Part shown: positions 1 through 12,133 of the stretch, piece by piece | How the letters are laid out: the number at the start of each line of letters is the position of its first letter | How positions within the stretch are numbered: the stretch's first letter is position 1 | DNA from: Cristatella mucedo | Lineage: Eukaryota; Bryozoa; Phylactolaemata; Cristatellidae | Assembly: GCA_009760855.2 (NCBI GenBank) | Contig: WPIO01000029.1 | Location: forward strand, 1,937,501-1,999,500 | Reading direction: 5' to 3' | DNA length: 62,000 nucleotides | Notes under the pieces: generated by a model | What the model was told of the DNA's origin: nothing | Seen by the model: only the letters and a program-made list of their open reading frames with translations | Database searches by the model: none | Program-made: the position numbers and the translations under genes

Positions 1-850
1 CTCGGCCATTAGAGCACAGTCGACTTTGTTCCACATATGTTCAATTGGGTCCAAGTCCAACTCAATGTCATAGTCCGAAGGCTAGTGAAAAAACCAAGAA
101 CCGAGACGTCAGTATGCTTTGGATCATGTCATGCTGCCAACAGAAACCGAGCCCGTGACGAGCATAAGCAGGTGGTAACTGAACACTTTTCACAACGTCC
201 AGATACACATTCTTATTCATGATTCCTTGAATCCATTGCAGACGACCAAAATCGGAAGTTGAGAAGCAACCCTAAACCGTTACACTTCCACCAATGAATT
301 TCACGGTTTTTCGAAGACAGCCGTTAACATACACTTCCCCCATTCGCCGGCAAACACAGTTCCTCTTCTCGCAGCCAAAAAAATTGAATTTTGGACTCAT
401 CGGTCCACAGCACTCTTCTCCACTGTGCAGTCCGGTACTGGTGTTAGCAAGCAAAATCCAGCCCAGCTTTTTTTGCTGCACAACCGACGATGGCTTGCAC
501 TTGATTACCCGTGCCTTCAATCCTTGTTCAGTAAGCAATCTACTCACGGCTAACGACCGTCCGGGTAGCTTAGCAGACACTAGAGCAGTGTCAAACCTGT
601 CCTTCAGAGCCAGGCTTTCCAGGCTCCCCCCCCCCAGAAGTTAGTCCAGGGCAACCAGAGTTCAGCAATGCCTTGATGCTACCATAGTCCATATTATTAT
701 TAATAATGCTCCGAACAGTGCCCTCTGAGATATCACCACCGTGCAATTTCTCGGTTTGATTTGTCATCTCCGTGGAGCAACATCGAAAGATCTCTTGTAG
801 CTTAAGAAAGCTGTGCAATGGCAGCACGTTCTGGTCGCCTACCAAGCACC
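1..850 (-). mobile_element. Degenerate Tc1/mariner-like transposase relic, cut by window edge
   Basis: Read on the minus strand, three frames together give the landmarks of a Tc1-family transposase in the right order. An N-terminal helix-turn-helix-like stretch (about 845-620) comes first. Next is the block before the first catalytic region (580-480), then KFNFFG with VYVNG and TVKFIGGSV (about 400-280). A DPKHT motif follows after a frameshift (111-125), and last comes DLDPIEHMWN (about 29-60), where the family carries its final acidic residue. Several frameshifts and stops break the reading frame, so this is a dead copy. The window begins inside the element, so its downstream end and terminal repeat are not visible. 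Family assignment is by recalled motifs. Confidence 0.85.
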
Positions 851-1589
851 ACTACAGCACGGGCAGGCCACTCAGGACAAGGACACATCTGGGTACCCAA
901 GCTCATAATTTCCCAAGGCATCGTAAGTGACAAAACAGCCAAAAATAGTTTCTGATGGGTGGCCTAAATAAAGGGAGTGTGGTAGTCACGTGACCACTCC
1001 TCCTTTGTGTTTACTTGAAGAACCATTGATATCGTTGCCGGCAAAAGCAGCTACTCGCAAAGCCAAAAAAGCAAACTGTGACTTGGGTCACAATTGTATT
1101 GACATATTGTTACACTTTAATAATTAATGTTTCATAATGACTTACTTGAATGTGGGCCTTAGCAACAACCGAACTTGGATCAATGCACCGAGTGCACAGA
1201 AACTCTTGGACTGCAGTGTAAATCTCTACATACTACATACGGGTGACATATGTGCCTTTACAGCAATGAGAAACTTCGACACAAGACATGGCATGCCTTA
1301 ATTAGCATGGCTATAAAAAAGCAGACAGGCGTGGACGGAAGCACTGAATAATATGCTACATGCAAACAATGGACTTGTTCTCAATTGCAATGAAGTCACC
1401 GCCCAAGCAAAACATGCAATCTGGTGGAGGCAAATATAGCGAATACAATTAATAGACTTGCTATTACTGCATGCCTCCATCGCCCTTCATCCCCCCTCAA
1501 TGCAACACACTCGTTCATCAAGATACTTCTGCTAACACATGAGCTTGCAAGCATATGCACATATGCATACGTGGACTGTCATTCAGTTT
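851..1589. other. Unassigned intergenic sequence
   Basis: I see no coding or RNA gene here. A short palindrome around a CACGTG core sits near 985-995. The first ~150 bases may still belong to the Tc1-like element's end, but no terminal repeat is recognisable. Confidence 0.3.
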
Positions 1590-1992
1590 TAGCTCGTGAA
1601 CCTGCACTGGCTCACCATCAAGCTGGGCATCGACTTCCTGTCCTTCAGACTTCCTTCCATCGAAGTCCTGCGAGTCATTAGTATTTCCCCTAAATCTCTA
1701 GCTCAAGCTGAGCTATATGAACTGCATACTCCTCGGATGTCCACTCAACGACATCCCCCACTTAGCTATCTTCAAGCGAACCATGCATACTTTGAAGAAT
1801 GCTCCTTCAGCTCCTATGCATTTAAGGCCTAGGAACTCGGAGCCGACTGACATCGTGATAAGCCCTGACTCGCCGGCATTTGAAGCAAAACTGAAATCCA
1901 CCTGCTCTCTCATTGTATATACTTTGCCAATTCGAATTGTCCTGCGTGGGTTTAGGCATGTTTCTATTGTACAGGTAACCTTCACAAATCGA
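1590..1992 (+). mobile_element. LINE (CR1/L2-like) fragment: C-terminal end of the RT ORF
   Basis: The plus strand encodes LHWLTIKLGIDF, the LHWLPVK.RIDFK block typical of the region after the reverse transcriptase in CR1/L2-like LINEs. After frameshifts it continues with SSYAFKA and SPDSPAFEAKLKS. These align with SSYAPKAW and SPDWITFKKKLEA in the better preserved copy at 29.9 kb. Stops and frameshifts make it non-functional. Confidence 0.72.
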
Positions 1993-3884
1993 TAGGCGAT
2001 GCACTTCATTTACAGCTCCAGCGACAAGCATAGAGATTTAGTTGTCATAAAGCACTACAAAAAAGCGATATCACTCTAGTGTTGTTACTCTAAATCTTGT
2101 TATATCCATGGGTTACAAAGAAAGTACACTGAAAGACACCGCTCAGTAACTCATTTGAAATTCGCAGGCTATCTTATTGTACCGTGAGCTATAGAATGTG
2201 GAACAGTCACTACAACCAGCCTCTGCCCAACGGAACACATGGAGTGGTACACTTACGTCAGCTAAGTAGTAACAAATAATCGTGCAATTCCACGGGTGGC
2301 ATTCTCGGCTTTTTCAGGGTGACTCCAACACACGACTAGGTGGTGCTAGTCTTGAAACTCGGGCGATGGTCAAGGCTTGTTTTCACCTAGCCACCCATTC
2401 GTTAAGCCGGCCTGGCTTAGCTGCTGGGTCTATCGAACGCTCCCACTCAAAAGGTTAAGTCCTTAATGGGTCAACTCTTCCCGGTCAACCATTTCTGATA
2501 GGTGCTCGGCCTAAGCCCAGTGTGGTAAATTGGGTAAAGAAGGGGTGGTTCCAATCAGGTTGGGCAAAAAATCTGTTACATATCAGCTTGCACTAAGGCC
2601 AGGACCAACAGGTGTAAGTGTTGCACGGTTTTCGTCTAGTGACTGGCAACAAAACCCATGACACTAACACACCACAGTTGGTACAGGCAACAACGCTTGG
2701 TAACACTGCCAAGCACCCATTCATCTCTACAATATCCAAATATCTCTACTCACATGCTTGGCTTTTCTTGAGCTTAGTATCGACGCTGTAAGTAAGTACT
2801 AGGCTATTGTTAAAAAAACACTGACAACCCCATACCCGACAACTGCAGATCAGCAGCCAGAACACGTCAAGCATGCCCCCTCCCCTTCACTCATCCTCTG
2901 CTCTCCTCTTCCCCCTTCTCTCTCGTTCACTGGACTCGACAAATGCTACAGTCTCTAGTGTATTTTCATTTGGACCGCGACAAACATGGGAACTGGTGCC
3001 TACTTGGGCCCCCAGAAACCACTTCGGCTTCAGAAAGTAGTGCAAGTCCGGAGGAGCAGATCGATATGGCTGCCGTGCACGAAGCAGCTAGCAAGCAGAC
3101 AAAGTGGGAGCAAAGGTCGGTAAGAACAGCAGCACCTGTCGGTGTCAAGCACGTCCGGGCCTTACCGTAGTGCCGGAAGTCGGTCAGTGAGCTCCGACAC
3201 TGAGCTCTGAGCCTCAAGAAGCTCGCCAGGTAGCGAGACCGGGAAGCAGTAGAAAAGTCACCGGCCAATTTTGATGTGAGCACGTGATATACCAAGCTTA
3301 GCTGCATGGCAGCTGCAGCTCTGGTGATCAGATCCTGTGATAGCTGCTGAACAGAGGCTCCGGTGGGATTCATATGGCTTTAGGAGATAGATGTGAGATA
3401 TGGCTGCAATGGCTCCAGCACCAAAAACCAGCCCAATCAGACTGTGGTTTGGGGGAAAGCAGACACTGACTGTCTATACAGTAATGTATTGCTATCCATT
3501 CCATCGTAAGCCACACTTGGACTCCTACTGGTATAACGCAGACGAATGTTGAGGACCAGAAAACGAGTAGGGCAACGAAATGCAGTGCTAGCTGCAGTTA
3601 TCTGCAACTGGCGGAAGTCTTTCGGGCCTCATAAAGCACTTAAGTCCTCCCTAGACACTTAAGCAGCATTTACACGGTGAGTCTTGCTTCCTTCTAGCTT
3701 TTGTCCTGCTTGAGTCGTTGGTGCATATGTCACCAACACTGTGCGGTTCAAGACTTGGGGAAGATATAATGGAGACTCTGAAGCTAAATGTGGTTCTACT
3801 TCTTAGCCAAGACTCGGGCAAAACTGAACAAACGACCAATCATAGGTACCGGCAAAGCCTGCCTTCTTCATTGCTTATAAAATA
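1993..3884. other. Unassigned intergenic sequence with a pyrimidine-rich tract
   Basis: I recognise no gene in this stretch. A C/T-rich tract lies at about 2874-2935. Open frames on both strands between 2940 and 3375 overlap each other and resemble nothing I know, so I do not call them. Confidence 0.3.
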
Positions 3885-3982
3885 CTAGCTGATTCAACAG
3901 CCTTTTTTGCATAGCGACAGAAGACCCTTTACAGCTATCACCACCAGCGGCAATAAAGGGTTACCCACCACAGGATTCCAGA
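3885..3982 (-). mobile_element. SINE-B copy, truncated
   Basis: Minus-strand copy of the SINE family best preserved at 45899-46066. It shares the tail (GGCTGTTGAATCAGC on the minus strand), the element's AGAAGAC..TATAGCTG-like middle and the block before the promoter B box. The copy stops at about the B box, so the tRNA-like head is lost. Confidence 0.65.
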
Positions 3983-4340
3983 GAATTAGCAAGGTTTTCA
4001 GAACTGCGATGCAAGAGGATAGCAAACAACATACAGTGGACGTAATAAGGAGAGGAACTAAGAGTTAGTCTGACTGGAAATCCGAGGTCCAACCCAGAGC
4101 GACTTTCCCTAAGTACGACAAGGCTAATTGGTCACAGCATGTGGCCAAGTGGACAGCGGACAGCTCAGTAGAAGAAAAGTGCAGTCTAAAGAAACTGGCT
4201 AGACTTGTCATGCTTATGGTGAAGATGAAGTGCATTTTGATTACCCCTCACAAGCAGGTTGACCTAGCCGAACACAGAGGACCAATATCAACCGCAATAC
4301 CGGGTTATGTAACCACAATACTGAGCAGCCGCACTCCATA

Positions 4341-4477
4341 GAGCTGGTTTGGTCTAGCGGTTAAGGTGCTCGGTCTGACCGAGGTCGTGGGCTCGAGCCC
4401 CGAGGCACATGTGAAGCGCCTGAATAGAGATTAAGTTCTCTTAGGGCGCTATATAAATGAATTATATATATATATAT
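4341..4477 (+). mobile_element. SINE-A: tRNA-derived SINE with LINE-type 3' tail
   Basis: The head looks like a tRNA gene: an A-box-like TGGTCTAGCGG at 4350-4360 and a B-box-like GGGCTCGAGCC at 4389-4399, spaced as in RNA polymerase III promoters. The 3' part (GCCTGAATAGAGATTAAG, then the TTAGGGCGCTATATAAAT block) is nearly the same as the 3' tail of the local CR1/L2-like LINE copies (for example 30183-30256). It ends in an AT repeat. This is the best SINE-A copy in the window. Family recognition is from the sequence; mobilisation by the LINE is inferred. Confidence 0.8.
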
Positions 4478-4639
4478 TTTTGCAAAAGTCAATTACTTAA
4501 AAAAGTGTTTCGGGGAAGGCCATTAAAGCATCATCCATAAGAATAGCCTGCCCTAGCCCATTAACCATGGGGATGGAGCACATCCCATAATGCATTTATC
4601 ACGGTCGTTGAGTATCCAGGATAGGAAGGTAAATCATTA

Positions 4640-6490
4640 AGAGGGAAAACAACACTATCCCCTGTACAACAAACAGGCAAGACATGTGACCTTCCAGCCT
4701 CCACAGCAACATGCAACCTCTCCAGCAAATTCTGCATAAAAGACCCCCTTTAAAATAGCAAATAGTCTTGATTGTGGCAGCCTCATAACTGCAGTCGAAA
4801 TGTTTGCAATGTTAAATAAATGAGTAGGCAGGCTACACAGCAGAGCTGATGTCATATAGTGAAAGGTCATTTCGGAACAAGACACTTCTATTCTGTGCGA
4901 AGGCAACAGGATATATCTGACCAAGTCTATTTTGAGAGTTTGACTCTCTGCTTCTGAACTAGGTGTGCACATAACTGGTAATTTGATTTTATCTTCATTT
5001 AAGTTGAGAAAACTTACTGCCACTCAAGTACAAATGTCAGAGCATGCTACTATGGAGAGGAGAGAGTTCGATGTGCTATACGGTAGGGAGCGATCAAAGC
5101 AGATTTAGCTAAATGTCATCTGCATAAAAACGAAAAGCCTAGATTTTGCTTGGTAACTACAATGGCAAGAGAGAGTATAAATAGTGGGGAAATGTAGACC
5201 TGGAACAGAACCACGAGATACCCTATACTTAAAAAGGCCCCCTGATGACCGTTGGCCATTGACACCTAGGTCCTGAAATTTCGGACTGAGATAGACCTAA
5301 ATAGCAGCAATGCAGGACAAGCGATGCCCAGGCGAGATGAAAAGCCCTCAAGAAGGACTGGGCGATCAATGGCATCAAATGCTTCTGAGTGATAAGTAGA
5401 ACTTGAAGAGAGATGCCTTTGAAGTCAGCATTCTTGAGGTCTTTACACACTTGCAAACAGTGCTTACTCTGCGGAGCCACTTGCTCTCAAACCTGACAGG
5501 AACTAATTTTCTTTTCTAAGATTACAGTTTTAATTTAAGGGTTTAGCCGGTCTGCTACTTCTTTTTCCGGTGTCTTTGACAGGAAAAGCAGCAGGAAGAC
5601 TGGGCAGAAGTTGCTTAAGTTCTCCTGGTCTAGCTAGTAACTTCATGTGTGGTTTAACAACAGCTCCTTTGAAGGATTCGGGACAAGACCTAAGGTAAAG
5701 TGCATATGTAGAATATACTTTATCCGGGGTAGCAGAAAGACTAGGAATCTCAGAAGGAGAAAAGTAAGTATGGGCCCTAGAGCACGGGTGCTCTTCTTAG
5801 ACTAAACTTAGAGATGAGGTGAGTAGTTGCGAATTTGAAGGAAGACATTGACAGAGAGAAAGAAACAGAGGTCGAAGAGTCCGGTGGGGTGTTATCTAGG
5901 GGATGGACTCTCGGATCGTATCTATTTCACTGATAAATAAGCAAAAAACGAAGATGTGCTAGATCGCCCAAGGTTCGCTAGGTAAGCTGCTGACCAGGGA
6001 GTGGTTAAGGAGATGGTTAATGGTCAGCATCCGTGTTGTTGGGTTGGACATTTAGGATGCCAAAATTTTGTTCCAGAAGCTAGACGTGCCCTGGATTATG
6101 ATGGATTGATACGACCTTCAATAGCCCTCTTATGCCTATCGATGGTGTCAGTCCTGTTTTTTTCTATGCTTGTTCAAGCTTTCGCTTAGTAGTCCTGAAT
6201 ATGTCTGCAGTGAACCACAGGACATCTGGGCTAGGGCATATAACCTACTTAGTCAGAGAAACAAACTCATCAACAAGATGGCTAGCATCGTATTGCAGTA
6301 TTCAACCAGTGAGGCAGAGCACATACATGCACTAGGCAGATCGGGCCTAGACAGAGGCGATGATGCAGAGCAGATTGTGACGGCAGGTGGTGACCCAGAG
6401 CTTGGAAGGCATGTGCTTTTGCACAGCAGGCCCTACCGGAGCCAAGGCCGTGGAAAGAAGCCCTTAGGCTAGGAGGCTAGGACCATTGAC
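4640..6490 (-). mobile_element. LINE (CR1/L2-like) relic: connector plus most of reverse transcriptase
   Basis: This is the longest LINE coding relic on the minus strand. Going downstream from 6490 it shows these parts. The post-endonuclease connector has VLWFTADIFRTTKRKLEQ and KKTGLT (about 6250-6150), followed by ISEIDTIRESIP (about 5930). CPESFKGAVVKP lies near 5690, the position of the usual P-FK-A-V-P block. FDAIDRPVLL (motif A, near 5375) and a decayed G-SRGSVPG (motif B, near 5215) come next. FYADDI, the catalytic motif C, is at 5112-5129. FLNLNEDKIKL (near 5000) is the LKLN-DKT block. Many stops and frameshifts make it dead. No 3' tail is attached at 4640. Clade assignment is from recalled motif order. 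Confidence 0.85.
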
Positions 6491-7090
6491 TAAAATAGGT
6501 CAACCGTCTACAAGCAAAGACAACAAAGATCTGATTATCATCCGGAACTAGGCCGATTGAAAGATACCAGTAGGTTGCCAATGCTGAAGCTGCTCCTTTC
6601 CAAAGGTGCATGGGATAAATAAGCTCTTAATCACTTAAGGTGCATGGGAGATAATTCTCCCTAATGGGCTGGTTGACTAGAAACCAGTGCAGTCACCACA
6701 GTAGCAGACATTCTCGGTCATTCGTGCCTTGGCAGTTAACCAAGCCTGTCTGCAGGCTCTTGTAAAAACCCTCATTGTCAAAGCCATATCAGGAAGGTAT
6801 TCTGGCTTAGTGGATAAATGCTGAGTTTACATGATCTATGATATGGACAAGTTTACAAAGCTTGTAATTTTACAGATGGAATGATTGTACCATTTAAAAG
6901 TCCATGCAAAACCACTTCCTGTAGTTAAGACCAGCCTCTGCACATACAGTAAATCTCAGCTTTACAATGCACAGCCATCAGCCTACCAAAGATTTGCAGT
7001 TATTTTGTCAGAAACCTGCAGCACTGCAGGGGGCTGGAAGATTGTGTATGTATGTATCTCCACAAAGCCAAAAAAGGCTATGTGAATATT
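6491..7090. other. Unassigned sequence, possibly the LINE's upstream part
   Basis: This stretch may be the decayed endonuclease half of the neighbouring minus-strand LINE, but I could not identify endonuclease motifs. No other feature is evident. Confidence 0.3.
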
Positions 7091-7094
7091 AAAC

Positions 7095-7192
7095 AGGCGA
7101 GTTTTCTATAGTGTACTCAAATCCGAAGCGGCTTTCGACACACGTTCGGTAGCCAACAGACTTCATCTCATGCAACAAACAGTAAGTGAGAA
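7095..7192 (-). repeat. Dispersed ~95-bp repeat, copy 1 (partner at 61337-61440)
   Basis: On the minus strand this segment shares GAGATGAAGTC(T/G)GTTG, then TACC, and AA(A/G)(A)ACTC(G/T)CC with 61337-61440, in the same order and spacing. Translations of both read (H/R)EMKSV.Y followed by a second block ending (E/D)NSP. It lies directly beside the CA microsatellite. I do not know the parent element. Confidence 0.5.
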
Positions 7193-7258
7193 CCATAACT
7201 ATTTTGTCACCCAGCACACTGCACCTGACGCTTACATGCGTACACAAGCACACACTCA

Positions 7259-7270
7259 GACACACACACA

Positions 7271-7333
<63 letters not shown>
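7259..7333 (+). repeat. (CA)n microsatellite
   Basis: About 37 CA units with one interruption (CATA near 7277). Open frames reading poly-Thr-His or poly-Cys-Val through it are artefacts. Confidence 0.97.
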
Positions 7334-7337
<4 letters not shown>

Positions 7338-8124
7338 TCACTCACACGGAGTGTTTGCAAGTCAGTCTATGAACAAACATTTTGACCGTCATGCACTGCT
7401 TGCCCTGCTTCGGAGCAATACCTCAGACCAAACAGAAAGCCCAATAAACTAAGCTCTACCGTGATTCTGTGGAACATCACTAAAGCTGACTCCCAGCCCT
7501 CCCTCCCCAGAGAGCAAGACCAACCACATTAACAACATGTCAAATGCTACTACCGGTAGCTCATTCTTGGCCAATGCTTAGGCCGGCTGATAGATATCAC
7601 TAATTACCGTCTTGGTCCATGCATGGGACTCCACCTTCGGCCTCTCACTTCTGCCTCCCTGCTACAAGAGTCTATCCTGCTCTCTTCGTTGCCCGTGGGC
7701 TCAGAATCTAAAAACCCTTGCCCCGAGTCCCCTGCCAGCCGACTGCTGCCTCGGCAGCTCTCGTCCCGGCAGCTGCACTGCTGTCTTGCCGACCCTTTCT
7801 TAATTCCATTAACGGAACAAGTCCCAGGTTAACCTCAAATATAGCCAGACTCCTGCTATGATTCGACCGACATTACCTTCAGCTAAGCAGCTTAAATTTG
7901 AGCTAGCCACATGCTAATTGCTATGTCGACTGGCTACAGCAGTCAAGCCTAGGTGTAACAATACAGGTCACGGACATTAATTTAGTTGTGGGCATTACTA
8001 GCTATAAAATGCATGCCCCCCCCCCATCCCTAGCTCCCTTTGGAGCCTCAAACTGCCAGACCAACCATATTAGGCATATGATTGCGTTATTTAAAACCCC
8101 ACCCTCAACAGCTAGCACAAGATT
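7334..8124. other. Unassigned intergenic sequence
   Basis: No gene is recognised. The only notable point is a short C run near 8019. Confidence 0.3.
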
Positions 8125-9240
8125 AGAGTATTATACAGACGTCTACCTTGATAATACTAAAAATAACTTTAGATATATGTGTAGCACACTAAGAGAAGTA
8201 AATATCTAGGCATAGTCTAGGCACTCTGCGTTTGCTAGAAAGGAAGCACCTCAATTGGTGGTATGCCATAACGTGCAGCATCAGCACACATAAGCACACA
8301 CAAGACAATTCGCACGGACCCAGCAAATGCTGTCATGGAACAGGGGCATTTTAGTTTCTTTTTTAAATGTCATCAAGTCAGGGGACGTCGTGACGTCAGT
8401 CGCGAATGAGTTCCAGACTGTGGGGGGGGCACAGGAACTGATGACGTGCATGGTCTACAAAGAATTTGGGGTAAGTTAGAGGTAAAGCTAAACAACTTGA
8501 GTCAACAGAGCACGTAGCATGCACGATGCCTAGCCTGATTGTGAAGGGGTTCGGATAGGCAGGCCGGAGCAAGGTAATGAAAGGAGCTAAAAGTGAGTGG
8601 CAAAACCTTAAAGTCGATATGAAGCTTGGTCGGGAGTCACAGCAGGTCGGTGAGAGGTTGTGCAATATCGCAATTGCAACATTCACAACAGACACGCCTA
8701 GCTGCAGAGCTTTGCACAACTGTCAGCATGTAATTGAGGAAGAGAGACCTGTAAGTAGTGAGTTACATAAGTCGAGATGGGATGTCACAAATGCATCAAC
8801 CAGCTTTTGGCTGAGGTAGCCTTGTTTAAGCATGCCTTAATACAGAGAGTTATAGAAGTTGGGATGGGATGTAACAAATGCAGGGTCCAGCTTTTGACTG
8901 AGGCATCTTCGTTTAAGCATACCTGAATATTTATAACGGAATGTGGCTGAAAGTGATCAAACTTGACTGTGGATCTGGTGTCGTCTAGTGAGAGGTCAAT
9001 TTGGAACAGGGCACCTTGATTGTATGTAGATGCTACAGGAGAGGGGCTGACCTAATCCATTTCGAGGGTTAGGTTTTCCAATGTCTGAGTACCACTAGGT
9101 TTGCCCATAACAAGCGGGCTGGTTGTATCTTCCTTCAATTCGAAAAACTTTGTTGTTATCCAAGTGCAATTGTCGGCAACGAATGCTGGAAGAAAGCTGA
9201 GAGAGTTAGACGTCATGGAAGGCCGTGATAGATCAAATCA
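8125..9240 (-). mobile_element. LINE (CR1/L2-like) 3' half with 3' UTR tail
   Basis: Minus-strand relic. Its 3' tail (8125-8215, AGAGAA/GTAAAT block) lies at the low-coordinate end. The coding region upstream shows FVTSHLDLCNSLLTG near 8760, the usual TSRLDYCN-L-G block, and a decayed FFELKEDTTSPLVMGKPS near 9130, the LKLN-DKT block. A segment of about 90 bp carrying the AFVTSH region occurs twice in tandem (about 8770-8850 and 8855-8935). Stops and frameshifts are frequent. Confidence 0.8.
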
Positions 9241-10584
9241 CAGGTACGGCTGTGTGTCACCTGCCTTTCTCAGTGGCAAAGCCTCCTCTACCTAGGCAAC
9301 AGCTGATGATATGCAAAACCCATCGCTAAAAAAAAGCTATGCTAGTTACCTCTGAGCAACCTATCTATCTGCTACACTATCAGCTAGATCCAGGCCAGCA
9401 ATCAATCGTAAGTGCACAGGGAGCACTGCAGCTACGTCAGGCCTCCCATAAGAATAGCAGCCTTGCCAGTGATCCTACAAAAAGGAAATGTGCCCTATCC
9501 AGTCGTAAACGATCATGAATCATCATGACTCAAGGCTTGCTTCTATCGTCCCTCGATGCAACAGTACGACCCCTGACAGTGTATTTCTGAAATTGCTTCT
9601 TTGTCTCACACTCAGCATCAATCAAGCTCTGAGAAGCTTCTGACAAACCAAAGTGTATTGACTCACACGTCCGGAGATCCACTCCGGTGGCCAAGCACTC
9701 GACTGAGCTATAATAAACATGCACGTTCGCCGATAATCCATACCGAAAAAAAGGCCGTGGCAGTAGCACTCTCTGTCAGTGCTGATTGCAGGTGCTTTGC
9801 CTGGAACAGCTTGACGAATCGGTTATCTCTCAGCACAGATACAAGCATTGTTGCACGGTTGCTGCTTGTATGTCAAAATAACGACCAGGACGCCAGGGTA
9901 TCCCCGAGTTCTAAAATGCAAATTCTAACAGCTTGATGCAGCAAACTGCAGCCAGTGAGCCTGGGCGCTTCGGCCCCTTCGGCGGGTCCCGAGTCCATCT
10001 AGAACGGCTGGCTGCCCAGCCCAGCTTCCCACGAACGAGACCAGCCAAGAGATGGGATGAAAGCACCAATCCTCCCTAGATGCAGCTTGGTCACGCAGAG
10101 GATGGGATGAATGGGGAAGAGTAGTCTCGCGAGGCTTGGCGCTAATTGATCAGGAAATGATGAACAAGCTATAGGTAGCCACTACATTTGCCCATCGGGC
10201 AAATTAGTGAATACTGCAATCAGTCGTCCCACTGGCAAAACCTAATGTCACAGAAGTGGTGGGTCTCCAAAGGAAAGGCACGATTGCATTTGAGCTCACA
10301 CTGCAAAAGCTGCGCCATCGGGTGGGCATACCAAGTAAAGCTGCCAAACGCTTAAAAGTACCGAAGCACCACATGAGATAAACACTGCGAACAACTGAAA
10401 GCTCAGTTTACGCTAAAGGAATATGCCCGAACAGAGAGACACCTTCGGTGGGAGTGGTGATAGATAGTCTGATAGATTCTGCCTGTGCTCTGTATCCACC
10501 AGGAAAAGCACATGTACAGCTAAAGTATCCATAGGACTGGATGACATTGAGTCGACCACGATACGTAAAGCACGCTCCATTGCC
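9241..10584. other. Unassigned intergenic sequence
   Basis: No gene is recognised. A CG-rich stretch with short repeats of CTTCGG lies near 9965-9990, and a TCTCGCGAG motif near 10126. Confidence 0.3.
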
Positions 10585-10677
10585 AGGCAAAACGCCACCA
10601 AACGATAGACTGCTGTGGAAACAGCTTTTGCTAGGCAAAACGCCACCAAACGATAGACTGCTGTGGAAACAGCTTTG
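10585..10677. repeat. Tandem duplication, 48-bp unit, two copies
   Basis: The unit starting AGGCAAAACGCCACCAAACG at 10585 is repeated, almost unchanged, from 10633. The near identity suggests a recent duplication. It causes a repeated peptide in both minus-strand open frames across it, which I do not regard as genes. Confidence 0.9.
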
Positions 10678-12133
10678 AACCTCGTAGAAAGGCTGGTGGC
10701 ATGGGCTAGAATTAAACCAGAGCACATGCCATTACAGGGGTGGCCTTGCCGGACTGTGAAGTTCTGGATGGCAAAATCGTTTGACGAAACAAGTGAAGCT
10801 ACGACACGACTGCAGCACTAGCTAAGTGAAAATCAGCTCAGACAGGCACATTATATTAGCCAGCCTCGGGCTTTCCTAAGGCTCTGCACATGCCCGTGCA
10901 AAGCCCTGTCTAGTGCCCCACGTGCCTAGCTGCAGCACCAGCCAATCAATGCCAAGCATATATACACCTTGGTGCATATAATACAGCCTAAAATCAATTC
11001 GTTGAATAATAAGCAGGAATACCTGTTTTAAGCCATTAGCAGGCTCCCGCGCACGAACGAACGCACTCGTTCGCAGCCGGCTGCACCGAGTCAGTGGGCG
11101 ACACACCATGACCAAGGCTTCTATCGGCACGGCGCCGAGCAGATCTCGATCGGAGCCATCGCAAACTGCATGGCGCAGAGAGGCTACGAGCAGCGTCGGC
11201 AGCTTGCCGTACCGACAACCACACACTTGATCATGCAGATAAGGCAAAGCGAGCCCTGCCACCAACCACTGCAGCCACCCTTCGTATGGCGCCGAAAACC
11301 ATGGTCTGCAGGTTGATCGCAGCTCTTCCCCGAGCGATCTTGCACATGACAGCCGGCGAGGGTACTTCGCCGGGGGGGGGGGGGGGGCACTGTTGCCTCA
11401 GAGTCAGCTCCTCCCTATGAGTGCAGCAGCAGTCATTCGGTAGGCAGGGCAGCGATACACCAACCGAAGAGTGAGCTAACAGAGCAGGCTGTCAGCCAGG
11501 ACCACAGGCTACCTTCGAGCCATTAGGGAAAGGTCACCGGGTGACAAGACTGGCATGCTGACAGTGCAGACAGTGCAGAACCGGATGTGCTGAACACCAA
11601 CTACGAACAGGCCGACACTGATAGGAGGACATTCCCTCCTACGTCTGCATGGGTCGTCATGGCACCACCTCTCCCAGTACTGCCAAACCCGGCACATCCG
11701 GGTTTGGTGCACACCATAGCGGCCTTGACTAACTTCACAAGGATTAAGTCCATGGCCGGCATCGACTGCCAGGCAGTGGCCCTGCCTCGGAACGAGTGCT
11801 GAGCAGAGGGACGGCTGTTGAGCATGGCAGGTGTCCACCAACCCTGTGTCGATGTGTGGGGAAATACGTGCTCCTGCCCTGTTTGTATACATGCAACATG
11901 CAGGACTGCAGAAGCAGAAGCTTGCTGCCCACGTGGGATAGGGGAGGGAAGGGAGGGGGGGTCGATCGTCTACAATGTGCACACGAGGCAAAGGCACAAT
12001 GCGGTACGCTATCGCCGGTTGGCCTTTGACTACCGATGACTGCTGGGCCTATAGTCAACATAGCAGCAATGACACAAATATGTCCTCGCTGACACGGTGC
12101 TACGTATGCATTCTCCAGCGCACGCGCTCCTTA
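10678..12133. other. Unassigned intergenic sequence with a 16-base G run
   Basis: Fairly GC-rich, with overlapping open frames on both strands from 10876 to 12061, none recognisable. A run of 16 G lies at 11372-11387. Confidence 0.3.

Noticed and set aside
2943-3373. Coding frames on both strands after a pyrimidine tract
   Set aside because: The two frames exclude each other, neither resembles a known family, and no splice context supports an exon.
4350-4420. tRNA gene
   Set aside because: A and B boxes are present, but the sequence continues into a SINE body and LINE-type tail and cannot form a normal tRNA acceptor stem as far as I can see. The same holds for the heads at 22850, 38050, 46000 and 46190.
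7089-7452. Open frames of poly-Cys-Val or poly-Thr-His
   Set aside because: Translations of the CA microsatellite. The same applies to frames at 15633-16110.
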